64,000 nt of DNA from assembly GCF_012273515.2 (NCBI RefSeq), contig NZ_CP050975.2, positions 6,696,001 to 6,760,000 on the forward strand, given 5' to 3'. Each line of letters starts with the position of its first letter. Positions within the stretch are counted from its first letter, which is position 1. The DNA is from Streptomyces sp. RPA4-2 (GTDB taxonomy: Bacteria; Actinomycetota; Actinomycetes; Streptomycetales; Streptomycetaceae). The translations under genes and the position numbers were made by a program. The notes beneath the pieces are model-generated. The model was not told where the DNA came from, did not search any database, and was given only the letters and a program-made list of their open reading frames with translations. Positions 1 through 8,037 of this stretch are shown here, one piece after another.

Positions 1-1179
1 TGGGGTACGGGCTACGACACGAACCTGAAGTCGTTCGTGAACATCATCGCCACCCCCAAGGGCGGCACCCATGTCGCCGGCTTCGAGCAGGCCGTGGCCA
101 AGACGATGAACGAGGTGCTGCGCGCCAAGAAGCTGCTGCGCGTCGCCGAGGACGACATCGTCAAGGACGACGCCCTGGAGGGCCTGACCGCCGTCGTCAC
201 CGTGCGTCTCGCCGAGCCGCAGTTCGAGGGCCAGACCAAGGAGGTCCTCGGGACCTCGGCGGCCCGCCGCATCGTGACCAACGTGGTCTCCAGGGAGCTC
301 AAGGCGTTCCTGACCTCCACGAAGCGGGACGACGCCGCGCAGGCCCGCGTCGTGATGGAGAAGGCGGTCGCCGCCGCGCGCACGAGGATCGCCGCGCGCC
401 AGCACAAGGACGCGCAGCGCCGGAAGACGGCCCTCGAGTCCTCGTCCCTGCCCGCCAAGCTCGCCGACTGCCGCAGCGACGACGTCGAGCGCAGTGAGCT
501 GTTCATCGTCGAGGGCGACTCCGCGCTCGGTACGGCCAAGCTGGCGCGGAATTCGGAGTTCCAGGCGCTGCTGCCGATCCGGGGCAAGATCCTCAACGTT
601 CAGAAGTCGTCCGTGACGGACATGCTCAAGAACGCCGAGTGCGGTGCGATCATCCAGGTCATAGGGGCCGGGTCCGGGCGGACCTTCGACATCGACGCGG
701 CGCGGTACGGGAAGATCATTCTCCTCGTCGACGCGGATGTCGACGGTGCGCACATCCGGATCCTGCTGCTCACGCTGTTCCAGCGGTACATGCGGCCGAT
801 GGTCGAGGCCGGGCGGGTGTTCGCGGCGGTGCCGCCGCTGCACCGCATCGAGCTCAGCCAGCCCAAGAAGGGGCAGGACAAGTACGTCTACACGTACTCG
901 GACCGTGAGCTGCGGGAGACGCTGCTGGAGCTGCAGCGCAAGAACGTGCGGTACAAGGACTCGATCCAGCGGTACAAGGGTCTCGGTGAGATGGACGCCG
1001 ATCAGCTGGCCGAGACCACGATGGATCCCAGGTACCGGACGCTGCGCCGGATCAACATCTCCGACCTGGATGCGTCCGAGCAGGTGTTCGATCTGCTGAT
1101 GGGGAACGACGTGGCTCCGCGCAAGGAGTTCATCTCCAGGTCCGCGGCGACGTTGGACCGGTCGCGTATCGACGCGTAG
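1..1179 (+). CDS. parE: DNA topoisomerase IV subunit B (ParE), 3' part
   Basis: The reading frame is open from base 1, so the gene is cut at its 5' end and about 392 codons remain. ParE is the ATPase/TOPRIM subunit that works with ParC to decatenate daughter chromosomes. Visible motifs are the TOPRIM EGDSA glutamate motif (EGDSALGTAK), the metal-binding DADVDGAHIR, and the C-terminal RYKGLGEMDADQL signature shared by GyrB and ParE. A second type IIA subunit, ParC, lies at 19197-21656 on the other strand, which favours ParE over GyrB. The missing N-terminal part would hold the GHKL ATPase and transducer domains. Family assignment is sure; the ParE rather than GyrB choice rests mainly on the ParC gene nearby. 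Confidence 0.93.
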   Translation, partial: WGTGYDTNLKSFVNIIATPKGGTHVAGFEQAVAKTMNEVLRAKKLLRVAEDDIVKDDALEGLTAVVTVRLAEPQFEGQTKEVLGTSAARRIVTNVVSRELKAFLTSTKRDDAAQARVVMEKAVAAARTRIAARQHKDAQRRKTALESSSLPAKLADCRSDDVERSELFIVEGDSALGTAKLARNSEFQALLPIRGKILNVQKSSVTDMLKNAECGAIIQVIGAGSGRTFDIDAARYGKIILLVDADVDGAHIRILLLTLFQRYMRPMVEAGRVFAAVPPLHRIELSQPKKGQDKYVYTYSDRELRETLLELQRKNVRYKDSIQRYKGLGEMDADQLAETTMDPRYRTLRRINISDLDASEQVFDLLMGNDVAPRKEFISRSAATLDRSRIDA

Positions 1180-1649
1180 ACGCTGCGCGGGCTGTCGTGG
1201 GTGTGGGGGCGTCCGCTTCATCTCGGGTGCGGGCTCGCGGGCGGCGACGGCTCGGGCGGTGCGGGCGGTGCGGTTGCGCGGGCGGTGGTGGGGCGGGGCC
1301 GTGCTGGTACGTCGAGCCCGTCGCCGCTGGATCAGGCGTGGGCCGGGCAGGGGAGCCGTTGCTCGATCCGGGCGTAAGCGACGGGCTGCGACGTACCGGC
1401 ACGGCCCCTCGCGTGCGTCGTCGGGTGCCGGGAGTTGGGGAGTGCGGGGCCGGTTGGGGCGGGATTCGCCGAGGCCCGGACGGGCTGAGGGTGCCGGGGG
1501 CTCCACCCGTGGGTGGAGGCTTGGGGCGGGGTGGATCCACCCGGGATCCACCCGGGCTCCGATCTGCTGACCTCGCGATTTCCGTAGCGTCGAAGGCGTC
1601 GACAGCGCTCGCTGTCGGTATCCGCTCTTCCTCGCCCATGGAGGTCGCG
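1180..1649. other. Intergenic region with palindromes upstream of the 1650-6184 operon
   Basis: No supported gene. The frame of the downstream membrane protein stays open back to about 1197, but its translation there is Arg/Gly-rich low complexity and the good ribosome site is at 1640. The stretch holds an 18-bp palindrome at 1501-1518 (CTCCACCC-GT-GGGTGGAG), a 14-bp palindrome at 1529-1542 (GGGTGGATCCACCC), and a 12-bp unit GGATCCACCCGG repeated in tandem. These could end parE transcription, act as operators for the next operon, or both. Confidence 0.6.
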
Positions 1650-2174
1650 ATGTCCGGGCTCGTCAACGCCTTGGTGATCGTCGCCGTTGTTGTTCTGGTC
1701 GTCGCACGCCAATTCCGTACGCGCAGGGTGAGCACGGACAGGCGCTGGTGGATCGTGCCGGCCGTGCTGGCCGTGATCGCTCTGCGTGAGCCGGGCCTCA
1801 TCGACGCCCATCACCGGACCGAGGCGATCCTGCTCATCGGGGCCGAGGTCGTCATCGGGCTGGCCGTCGGAGCCGCCTGGGCGTGGACCACCCGGATGTG
1901 GGCGGAGCCGGACGGCACGGTCTGGAGCAGGAGCACCAAGGCCGGCGCGGCCGTCTGGGGCGTGGGCATAGCCCTGCGGCTGGGGCTCTTCGGCGTCGGT
2001 GCGCTGCTGGGCGTGCGGCAGGACAGCTCCGCCCTGCTGCTCGCGCTCGCGGCCACCCTGCTGGTCCGCTCCGGGCTCCTGCTCTGGCGGTCGCAGTCCC
2101 TGCGCCCGGCGGTCGGGAAGGACGCGGCGTACGGTGGCGGCGTGCCCCAGGCCGCGTGGAAGGAGCGCGTGTGA
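1650..2174 (+). CDS. Small integral membrane protein, DUF1453/CcdC-like
   Basis: A 174-residue protein of unknown function with four or five predicted membrane segments: residues about 4-22, 35-50, 60-80, 105-122 and 130-150. Arg/Lys-rich stretches such as RQFRTRRVSTDRRW follow the first segment. The start chosen is ATG 1650 because GGAGG sits at 1640-1644; an in-frame ATG at 1638 would overlap that site. The stop overlaps the GTG of the next gene (GTGA), so it is almost certainly translated together with the sensor kinase, and it may be an accessory membrane subunit of that kinase (inference). The DUF1453 assignment comes from the overall look of the protein and is tentative. Confidence 0.7.
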   Translation: MSGLVNALVIVAVVVLVVARQFRTRRVSTDRRWWIVPAVLAVIALREPGLIDAHHRTEAILLIGAEVVIGLAVGAAWAWTTRMWAEPDGTVWSRSTKAGAAVWGVGIALRLGLFGVGALLGVRQDSSALLLALAATLLVRSGLLLWRSQSLRPAVGKDAAYGGGVPQAAWKERV

Positions 2175-3322
2175 CCGAGCATTCCTGGACCCGCTGGCCC
2201 TCCCGCGAGGCGCTCTCCCGAGCGGGAGTGACCAAGGCCAGGCGCGGGCTCGCCCGGACGACGCGACTCTTCGCCCTGGGCGTGCTCCTGTGGACGACCT
2301 TCACGAACAGCGATCTCAGCGGATGGGGCACCGCCGCGGCGGCGCTGGGGGTGATCGTCTGCGGCGTCGCCGCCTGGGCGTTCTGGCAGACCACGCTCCA
2401 GCACCGGCTGCTGCCCTCCGTGGGGCTGCTCGCGCTGCTGCTCGCGATCGCGACGGTGGCGGCGAGCACGGGATTCAGGATTCCGGCGCTCGTGCTGTGG
2501 TGCGCGTGCGGGATCAGCGCCATCGAGAGGCTGCCCCTGGCGGCGGCACTGCCCGTCACCACGGTGGCGCTGGGCGCCTACTCGGCGGTCAACAACGACA
2601 TCTGGCTGACCACGGTGGCCACCGCCGTCGGGCTCGTCCTGGCGGGATACGTACTGCGCCTCGACGCGGAGGCGCGGGGCAGTGCCCAGCGCCTCCTCGC
2701 CCAGGAGCGCGCGGCACGTGCGGCCGAGGCCGAGGCGGCGGCGCTCGCGGAGCGCGGCAGGATCGCACGGGAGATCCACGACGTGCTGGCACACAGCCTC
2801 TCGGCGCAGATGGTGCACCTCGAGGCGGCCCGGCTGCTGATCGAGCGAGGCGCCGACCGGGCGACGATCCTCGAACGCGTCGTGGCGGCGCGCGGGATGG
2901 CCAGGGAAGGGCTCGCCGAGACCCGGCAGGCGCTCTCCGCGCTACGGGGCGAGATGTCCCCGGTGGAGGAATTCCTGGGTGAACTGGTCGCCACGTCCGA
3001 CGGGGCGGACGTCACCGTCACAGGTGAACGCCGGCCGATGCCGGCCGAGGCCTCGCAGGCGGTGCGCAGGGTGGCGCAGGAGGCCCTGACGAACGTCCGC
3101 AAGCACGCGCCGGGCGCCAAGGTCGACGTCCGGCTGGAGTACGGCGAACACGAAGTGACGCTGGCCGTACGGGACTCGGGGGGAGCGCCGGGGGAGCTCG
3201 GCGCCGCCGGCGCCGGGTACGGTCTGCTGGGCATGCGGGAGCGTGCCGAACTGTTGGGCGGCTCGTTGGAGGCCGGGCCGGACGAGGAGGGCTTCGTGGT
3301 CACGCTGAAGGTGCCCGTATGA
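2171..3322 (+). CDS. NarL/DesK-type sensor histidine kinase
   Basis: A membrane-bound sensor kinase of 383 residues. About six hydrophobic segments fill residues 30-155, with no large extracellular loop, and a short Ala/Glu-rich coiled coil follows at about 165-195. The HisKA_3 dimerisation domain has the phospho-acceptor His203 in REIHDVLAHS. The C-terminal HATPase_c domain shows the N-box AQEALTNVRKHA and the GLLGMRERAELLGG glycine motif. The start is GTG 2171, which overlaps the previous stop. Its own stop overlaps the ATG of the response regulator (ATGA), so the pair is cotranslated. It probably phosphorylates the 3319-4002 regulator; the signal cannot be read from sequence, but the operon suggests acetate or another small carboxylate. 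Confidence 0.9.
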   Translation: MTEHSWTRWPSREALSRAGVTKARRGLARTTRLFALGVLLWTTFTNSDLSGWGTAAAALGVIVCGVAAWAFWQTTLQHRLLPSVGLLALLLAIATVAASTGFRIPALVLWCACGISAIERLPLAAALPVTTVALGAYSAVNNDIWLTTVATAVGLVLAGYVLRLDAEARGSAQRLLAQERAARAAEAEAAALAERGRIAREIHDVLAHSLSAQMVHLEAARLLIERGADRATILERVVAARGMAREGLAETRQALSALRGEMSPVEEFLGELVATSDGADVTVTGERRPMPAEASQAVRRVAQEALTNVRKHAPGAKVDVRLEYGEHEVTLAVRDSGGAPGELGAAGAGYGLLGMRERAELLGGSLEAGPDEEGFVVTLKVPV

Positions 3323-4002
3323 CGGCGGAGGAGACCGGAAGGGCGGCTCGGGTCGTGGTGGCGGACGACCAGACGGTGGTGCGCGAGGGCATCGTGATGC
3401 TGCTGGGCCTGCTGCCGGGGATCGAGGTGGTGGGTGCGGCCGGGGACGGGGAGGAGGCCGTGGCGCTCGTCGCCGAACTCGCCCCGGACGTCGTGCTGAT
3501 GGACCTGCGCATGCCTCGCTGCGACGGCGTGGAGGCGACCCGGCGCATCCGCGCCGAGCATCCGGGGACCCAGGTGGTCGTGCTCACCACGTACGCGGAC
3601 GACGAGTCGCTGTTTCCGGCGCTCAGGGCCGGGGCCCGCGGATATCTCACCAAGGACGCGGGTGGTGACGAGATCGTGCGCGCCGTGGAGAGCGTGCTGT
3701 CCGGGAACGCGGGACTCTCACCGAGTGTCCAACGCCGCTTGCTGGAGCGGCTGTCGCAGCCGGAACCGCCGTCGGCCGCGCCCGTGACGCCGCCCGACGG
3801 GCTCACCGCGCGCGAGACCGAGGTGCTGCTGCTGATCGCCGAGGGGCTCACCAACCAGGAGATCGCCCGCAAGTTGCATGTGTCCACCGCCACGGTGAAG
3901 ACCCACATCAACAATCTCTTCGCCAAGACGGGACTCAAGGACCGTGCCCAAGCGGTGCGTTATGCCTATGGGAAAGGTCTCGTCCGGCCACCGGTGAATT
4001 GA
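3319..4002 (+). CDS. NarL/FixJ-family response regulator
   Basis: A 227-residue DNA-binding response regulator. The receiver domain (about 10-125) has the acidic pair in VVADDQ, the phospho-acceptor Asp62 in VLMDLRMP, the Thr switch in VVLTTYADD and the Lys in LTKDAGG. The LuxR-type helix-turn-helix lies at about 158-215 (LTARETEVLLLIAEGLTNQE, then TVKTHINNLFAKTGL). Its ATG overlaps the kinase stop. The next gene starts 105 bp downstream, so the symporter genes could be in the same transcript or be its target (inference). Palindromes upstream of the operon at 1501-1553 are candidate binding sites. Confidence 0.93.
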   Translation: MTAEETGRAARVVVADDQTVVREGIVMLLGLLPGIEVVGAAGDGEEAVALVAELAPDVVLMDLRMPRCDGVEATRRIRAEHPGTQVVVLTTYADDESLFPALRAGARGYLTKDAGGDEIVRAVESVLSGNAGLSPSVQRRLLERLSQPEPPSAAPVTPPDGLTARETEVLLLIAEGLTNQEIARKLHVSTATVKTHINNLFAKTGLKDRAQAVRYAYGKGLVRPPVN

Positions 4003-4106
4003 GTCACCTGATGGGGTGAAGCGGGTGGGTAGAAGAGTCCTGGATCTTCCCGATCTGTACATCCTTGGGTACGCGGCCGAAACGGGTCGCGGACAAGGAG
4101 AGTTCG

Positions 4107-4595
4107 GTGGAGAAGCACGACGGCCGCGACACGGGGGAGGTCCGGTTCGACGACCCCTGGTATGACGCGCTCGCCTCCGGCTGGGGCGAGTTGGACGGCA
4201 CGGGGGCGCCCGCGCCCGTCGTCCCGCCCGCGCGCCAGGGGCAGGGAGGCCGCTTGGGCGGCACGGCCGAGGTCTATCTGAAGGTGCAGCGCAGTGCGGC
4301 CTTCCAGGAGGTGCGTGGGCGGTACCGGAGGTTCGTGATCCCGGCCTTCGCCGTGTTCTTCACCTGGTACGTCGGCTACGTGGTGACCGCGACGGCAGCG
4401 CCCGGGTTCATGGCCCGGTCGGTCGCGGGCGCGGTCAATGTGGGCATGGTGGCGGGGCTCGGGCAGTTCCTCACCACATTCCTGCTCACCTGGGCGTACG
4501 CGCGGCACGCGCGGCTGCGCCGGGACCGGGCGGCACTCGAACTCCGCTGGGACACCCAGGAATTGACGCGGAGCGTCAGAGGAGCCGAGCGGTGA
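4107..4595 (+). CDS. DUF485 membrane protein, partner of the acetate symporter
   Basis: A 162-residue protein with a hydrophilic N-terminal half and two membrane segments at about 90-110 and 120-145. The region LKVQRSAAFQEVRGRYRRFV followed by two hydrophobic stretches is typical of DUF485 (YjcH-like) proteins, which are regularly encoded next to ActP-type symporters. The N-terminal extension before the DUF485 core is longer than in E. coli YjcH. GTG 4107 is preferred because AAGGAG lies six bases upstream; an in-frame ATG at 4065 lacks such a site. The stop overlaps the GTG of the symporter. YjcH-type proteins have no firmly established biochemical role; an accessory or regulatory subunit is the usual guess. 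Confidence 0.82.
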   Translation: MEKHDGRDTGEVRFDDPWYDALASGWGELDGTGAPAPVVPPARQGQGGRLGGTAEVYLKVQRSAAFQEVRGRYRRFVIPAFAVFFTWYVGYVVTATAAPGFMARSVAGAVNVGMVAGLGQFLTTFLLTWAYARHARLRRDRAALELRWDTQELTRSVRGAER

Positions 4596-6184
4596 CCGGC
4601 AACCATCAGACGCTGGCGCTGCTGCTGTTCAGCGCATTCGTGGCGGTGACTCTGGCGATCACTACATGGGTGAGCCGCAACCGGCACGGTTCGGCCGAGG
4701 AGTTCTACGCCGGAGGGCGACTGTTCTCATCAATGGAGAATGGTTTTGCCATTTCTGGTGACTATATGTCGGCGGCGTCCTTCCTCGGGGTCACGGGACT
4801 CATCGCGCTGTACGGCTACGACGGCCTGCTGTACGTCGTGGGATTCTTCGTCGCCTGGCTCGTCGTTCTGTTCCTCGTCGCCGAACTGGTGCGCAACTGC
4901 GGGCGGTTCACCCTCGCCGACGTGGTCGCGGCGCGGATGAGCGAGCGACCCGTGCGGATCGCGGCGGGAACGGCCTCGGTGACGGTGTCCGTTCTGTATC
5001 TGGTGGCACAGATGGTGGGCGCGGGCAGCCTGGTCGCGCTGCTGCTGGGAGGTACGAGCGACGCGGCGCGGAACTGGACGGTGATCGGCGTCGGCGCGCT
5101 CATGGTGATCTATGTGTCGCTGGGCGGGATGCGAGCCACCACGTGGATCCAGATCGTCAAGGCGGTCCTGCTGATGGGCGGCGCCGTCGCGCTGACCGTG
5201 CTCGTCCTGGTGCGCTTCCACGGGGACTTCAACCAGTTGCTGCTTTCGGCCGCCGGGCGCAGTGGGCACGGCGACGCGTTCCTCGTGCCCGGCCTGAAGT
5301 ACGGCGGGGACTGGACGGCGCGTCTCGACTTCATCAGCCTGGGCCTCGCGCTGGTGCTCGGCACGGCCGGTCTGCCGCACATCCTCTCGCGCTTCTACAC
5401 CGTGCCGACCGCGCGAGCCGCACGGCGCTCGGTGGTCTGGGCGATCGGACTCATCGGGGGCTTCTACCTGATGACGATCGTGCTGGGCTTCGGCGCGGCG
5501 GCGATCGTCGGACCGAAGGCCGTGAGGGAGTCGAACGCGGCGGGCAACACGGCGGTTCCGCTGCTCGCGCTCGACCTGGGCGGCGGCCCCGATTCGACAG
5601 GCGGAACGGTGCTGTTCGCGGTCGTCGCGGCCATCGCCTTCGCCACGATCCTCGCGGTCGTCGCCGGCATCACGCTGGCGTCCTCTGCGTCCGTGGCCCA
5701 CGACCTGTACGCCTCACTGCGACGTCGGCACGCGAAGGTACGCAGCGAGGTCGCGGTGGCGCGTGCGGCGGCGGTGGGCATCGGAGTCGTCGCGATCGGG
5801 CTCGGGCTGGTGGCCCGCGACCTGAACGTGGCGTTCCTGGTGGGCCTCGCCTTCGCCGTCGCCGCGTCCGCGAACCTGCCGGTGTTGCTGTACTCGTTGT
5901 TCTGGCGGAGCTTCACGACCCGTGGCGCGGTGTGGGCCGTATACGGCGGGCTGGTGCCCGCGTTGGTGCTCGTGCTGCTGTCGCCGGTGGTGTCGGGCAG
6001 CCCCGACTCCCTGTTCCCGGGCGTGGACTTCCAGTACTTCCCGCTGCAGAACCCCGGCCTGGTGTCGATCCCGCTCGGCTTCCTCGCGGGCTGGCTGGGG
6101 ACGGTCACCTCGGTGGAGCCGCCGGACGAGGCCAAACACGCGGAGACCGAGGTGCGGTCGCTGACGGGTGCCGGGGCGGTCTGA
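4592..6184 (+). CDS. actP: Cation/acetate-type solute:sodium symporter (ActP-like)
   Basis: A 530-residue SSS-family transporter with about 13 hydrophobic helices. The hallmark stretch FAISGDYMSAASFLG and the PHILSRFYTVPTARAARRSV segment are characteristic of ActP, which takes up acetate and other short carboxylates with a cation. Translation starts at GTG 4592, four bases inside the DUF485 gene. Together with the two-component genes upstream it forms a probable sense-and-import module for acetate, propionate or pyruvate. The substrate is inferred from family only. A perfect palindrome at 6249-6274 probably ends the transcript. Confidence 0.87.
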   Translation: MTGNHQTLALLLFSAFVAVTLAITTWVSRNRHGSAEEFYAGGRLFSSMENGFAISGDYMSAASFLGVTGLIALYGYDGLLYVVGFFVAWLVVLFLVAELVRNCGRFTLADVVAARMSERPVRIAAGTASVTVSVLYLVAQMVGAGSLVALLLGGTSDAARNWTVIGVGALMVIYVSLGGMRATTWIQIVKAVLLMGGAVALTVLVLVRFHGDFNQLLLSAAGRSGHGDAFLVPGLKYGGDWTARLDFISLGLALVLGTAGLPHILSRFYTVPTARAARRSVVWAIGLIGGFYLMTIVLGFGAAAIVGPKAVRESNAAGNTAVPLLALDLGGGPDSTGGTVLFAVVAAIAFATILAVVAGITLASSASVAHDLYASLRRRHAKVRSEVAVARAAAVGIGVVAIGLGLVARDLNVAFLVGLAFAVAASANLPVLLYSLFWRSFTTRGAVWAVYGGLVPALVLVLLSPVVSGSPDSLFPGVDFQYFPLQNPGLVSIPLGFLAGWLGTVTSVEPPDEAKHAETEVRSLTGAGAV

Positions 6185-6248
6185 GGGCACCCGGCCCCCC
6201 GGGCGACGTGAACCGCGGCGAGGGGAGCGGCGCCAGGACTCCCGTGAC

Positions 6249-6274
6249 GGAGGCCTGCGGCGCCGCAGGCCTCC
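6249..6274. terminator. Probable bidirectional terminator
   Basis: A perfect 26-bp palindrome (GGAGGCCTGCGGC and its reverse complement) lies between the symporter on + and the response regulator on -. RNA from either strand would form a strong GC hairpin. There is no clear U tract, as is common in Streptomyces. Confidence 0.7.
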
Positions 6275-6367
6275 AGCGGCGTACCTCTCCGCAGCCGGTC
6301 CGTGCCTGAGGAGACTCCGACTCGCGCGTCAGGGGGGCGCGTGCGGGCGACACCGAGGGGACAGCCC

Positions 6368-7060
6368 TCAGGGCGCCACCCACGCGTACCGATGCTCGGG
6401 GCGTCCGGTGTCGCCGTACTTGAGGGACAGGCGCAGGCGTCCCGCCTGTTCGAGGTGGCGCAGGTACCGCTGGGCGGTGGAGCGGCTGAGGCCCGTCTCG
6501 GCCGCCACCTCGTGGGCGGACAGCGGTTGGTTCGCACGGTGCAGCACACCGCAGATCAGGTCGGTGGTGGGCTCGGAGTGGCCTCTGGGCAGCCCCGGTG
6601 ACGCCGGTATGGGCGCGGTGCGCAGGGCACCGAAGATCCGGTCGACCTGCTCCTGACCCGCGACGCCGCGCCCACCCACCCGGTCGACGGTGCGCCGCAG
6701 GGCCGCGTACGAGTCGAGGCGGGTGCGCAGTGCGGCGAAGGTGAACGGTTTGACCAGATAGTGCAGGGCGCCCAGACGCATCGCGGCCCGCACGGTCACC
6801 ACGTCGCTCGCCGCGGTGATCATGATGACGTCGGTGCCGTGACCCCGTTCACGCATGTGGTGGACGAGTTCGAGGCCCGTCTGGTCGGGCAGATAGTGGT
6901 CGAGCAGGACCAGGTCGACGGGCGCGCGCTCCACGGCGGCCAGGGCCTGGGCAGCGCTGTGCGCGCGGGCGGCCACCCGGAATCCGGGAACCTTCCCCAC
7001 GTACTTCGCGTTGATCTCAGCGACGCGGAAGTCGTCGTCCACGACCAGGACGTCAATCAT
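6368..7060 (-). CDS. CitB/DcuR-type response regulator, copy 1 (no adjacent kinase)
   Basis: A 230-residue response regulator. The receiver domain has the acidic triplet VVDDD at 6-10, Asp54 in LVLLDHYLPDQTG, the Thr in MITAAS and the Lys in LVKPF. The C-terminal winged helix-turn-helix (about 165-230) has the signature LSAHEVAAETGLSRSTAQRY. ATG 7060 is preceded by AGAGG. It is clearly paralogous to the regulator at 10284-10964, which has its own kinase. The two regulators flank one ABC importer, and this copy is transcribed away from it. It may share the kinase at 10961-12628 or respond to a distant one (inference). Confidence 0.92.
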   Translation of the reverse strand: MIDVLVVDDDFRVAEINAKYVGKVPGFRVAARAHSAAQALAAVERAPVDLVLLDHYLPDQTGLELVHHMRERGHGTDVIMITAASDVVTVRAAMRLGALHYLVKPFTFAALRTRLDSYAALRRTVDRVGGRGVAGQEQVDRIFGALRTAPIPASPGLPRGHSEPTTDLICGVLHRANQPLSAHEVAAETGLSRSTAQRYLRHLEQAGRLRLSLKYGDTGRPEHRYAWVAP

Positions 7061-7221
7061 CGGGCCTCTTTCTCTCAACGCCTGGCGAGCGTTAAGCCCG
7101 TGTTTCGGCTCCGCCGTTGTAGCGCGAGCAAAATGAGCACAACAGACTCTTGCAAGCAGAAGAAGGCCTTGCGCCCAGAAGACTGATGCTGTGGCTCGCG
7201 CCACATCTACCGTCCCGGCCC
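7061..7221. promoter_or_regulatory. Divergent promoter region between response regulator and ABC importer
   Basis: A 161-bp gap between divergent genes must hold the promoters of both the regulator and the importer operon. It is noticeably less GC-rich than its surroundings near 7085-7160 (AGCGTTAAGCCC, then GCACAACAGACTCTTGCAAG). No convincing -35/-10 pair or long inverted repeat was resolved by eye. Confidence 0.5.
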
Positions 7222-8037
7222 ATGAGCGCAGACACCAGCCCCGCCATAGAGCTACGGGGCGCGAGCAAGATCTTCAAGACCCCGTCAGGCGGCCTGCACA
7301 CGGCAGTCAGGGAGCTGGACCTGACGATCGGCCGTGGCGAGTTCGTCGCCGTCGTCGGCCCCACGGGCTGTGGGAAGTCGACCACGCTGACCCTGGTGAG
7401 CGGCCTCGAGGAGCCCACCGAGGGCGAGGTCATGGTGGCGGGTGCGCCGGTCGAGGGTGTCGGTGACAAGGTCGGTTTCGTCTTCCAGCAGGACGCCACC
7501 TTCCCGTGGCGTACGGTCCTGTCGAACGTCATGGCGGGCCCACGGTTTCGTGGGGTGCCCAAGGCGGAGGCGAAGAAGCGGGCCCGCGAGTGGCTGGCCA
7601 GGGTCGGGCTCGCGGCCTTCGAGGACCGCTATCCGCACCAGCTCTCCGGCGGTCAGCGCAAGCGGGTCGCGCTCGCCGCGACCTTCGTCAACGACCCCGA
7701 GATCCTGCTGATGGACGAGCCCTTCTCGGCGCTCGACGTGCAGACCAGGGCCCTGATGTCGGACGAACTGCTGGAGTTGTGGGAGGGCACGGGCGCCTCG
7801 GTCGTCTTCGTCACCCACGACCTGGAGGAGTCCATCGCGCTCGCCGACAAGGTCGTCGTGATGACGGCGGGCCCGGCCACCGTGAAGCAGATCTTCGACA
7901 TCGATCTGCCGCGGCCCCGCAAGGTCGAAGCCGTACGTCTGGAGCCGCGGTTCATCGAGATCTACCGCGAGATCTGGCAGTCGCTCGGCGAAGAGGTCCG
8001 CATCACGCGTGAGAGGGGTGCGGCCGATGTCGCCTGA
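7222..8037 (+). CDS. NitT/TauT-type ABC transporter ATP-binding protein
   Basis: A 271-residue importer ATPase. It has Walker A GPTGCGKST at about residue 46, the Q-loop in FVFQQDATFPW, the signature LSGGQRKRVALA, Walker B ILLMDEPFSALD, and the H-loop in VFVTHDLEE. The FQQDATFPWRTVLSNV region is typical of the nitrate/sulfonate/taurine/thiamine-precursor group (SsuB, TauB, ThiZ). ATG 7222 gives the usual family N-terminus; no strong ribosome site precedes it, and an upstream in-frame ATG at 7186 is possible. It overlaps the permease gene by 11 bp. The substrate cannot be assigned from this subunit. Confidence 0.92.
   Translation: MSADTSPAIELRGASKIFKTPSGGLHTAVRELDLTIGRGEFVAVVGPTGCGKSTTLTLVSGLEEPTEGEVMVAGAPVEGVGDKVGFVFQQDATFPWRTVLSNVMAGPRFRGVPKAEAKKRAREWLARVGLAAFEDRYPHQLSGGQRKRVALAATFVNDPEILLMDEPFSALDVQTRALMSDELLELWEGTGASVVFVTHDLEESIALADKVVVMTAGPATVKQIFDIDLPRPRKVEAVRLEPRFIEIYREIWQSLGEEVRITRERGAADVA

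Noticed and set aside
1197..1649. N-terminal extension of the membrane protein by about 150 residues
   Set aside because: The extension is Arg/Gly low complexity, crosses palindromes, and the only strong ribosome site is at 1640 before ATG 1650.
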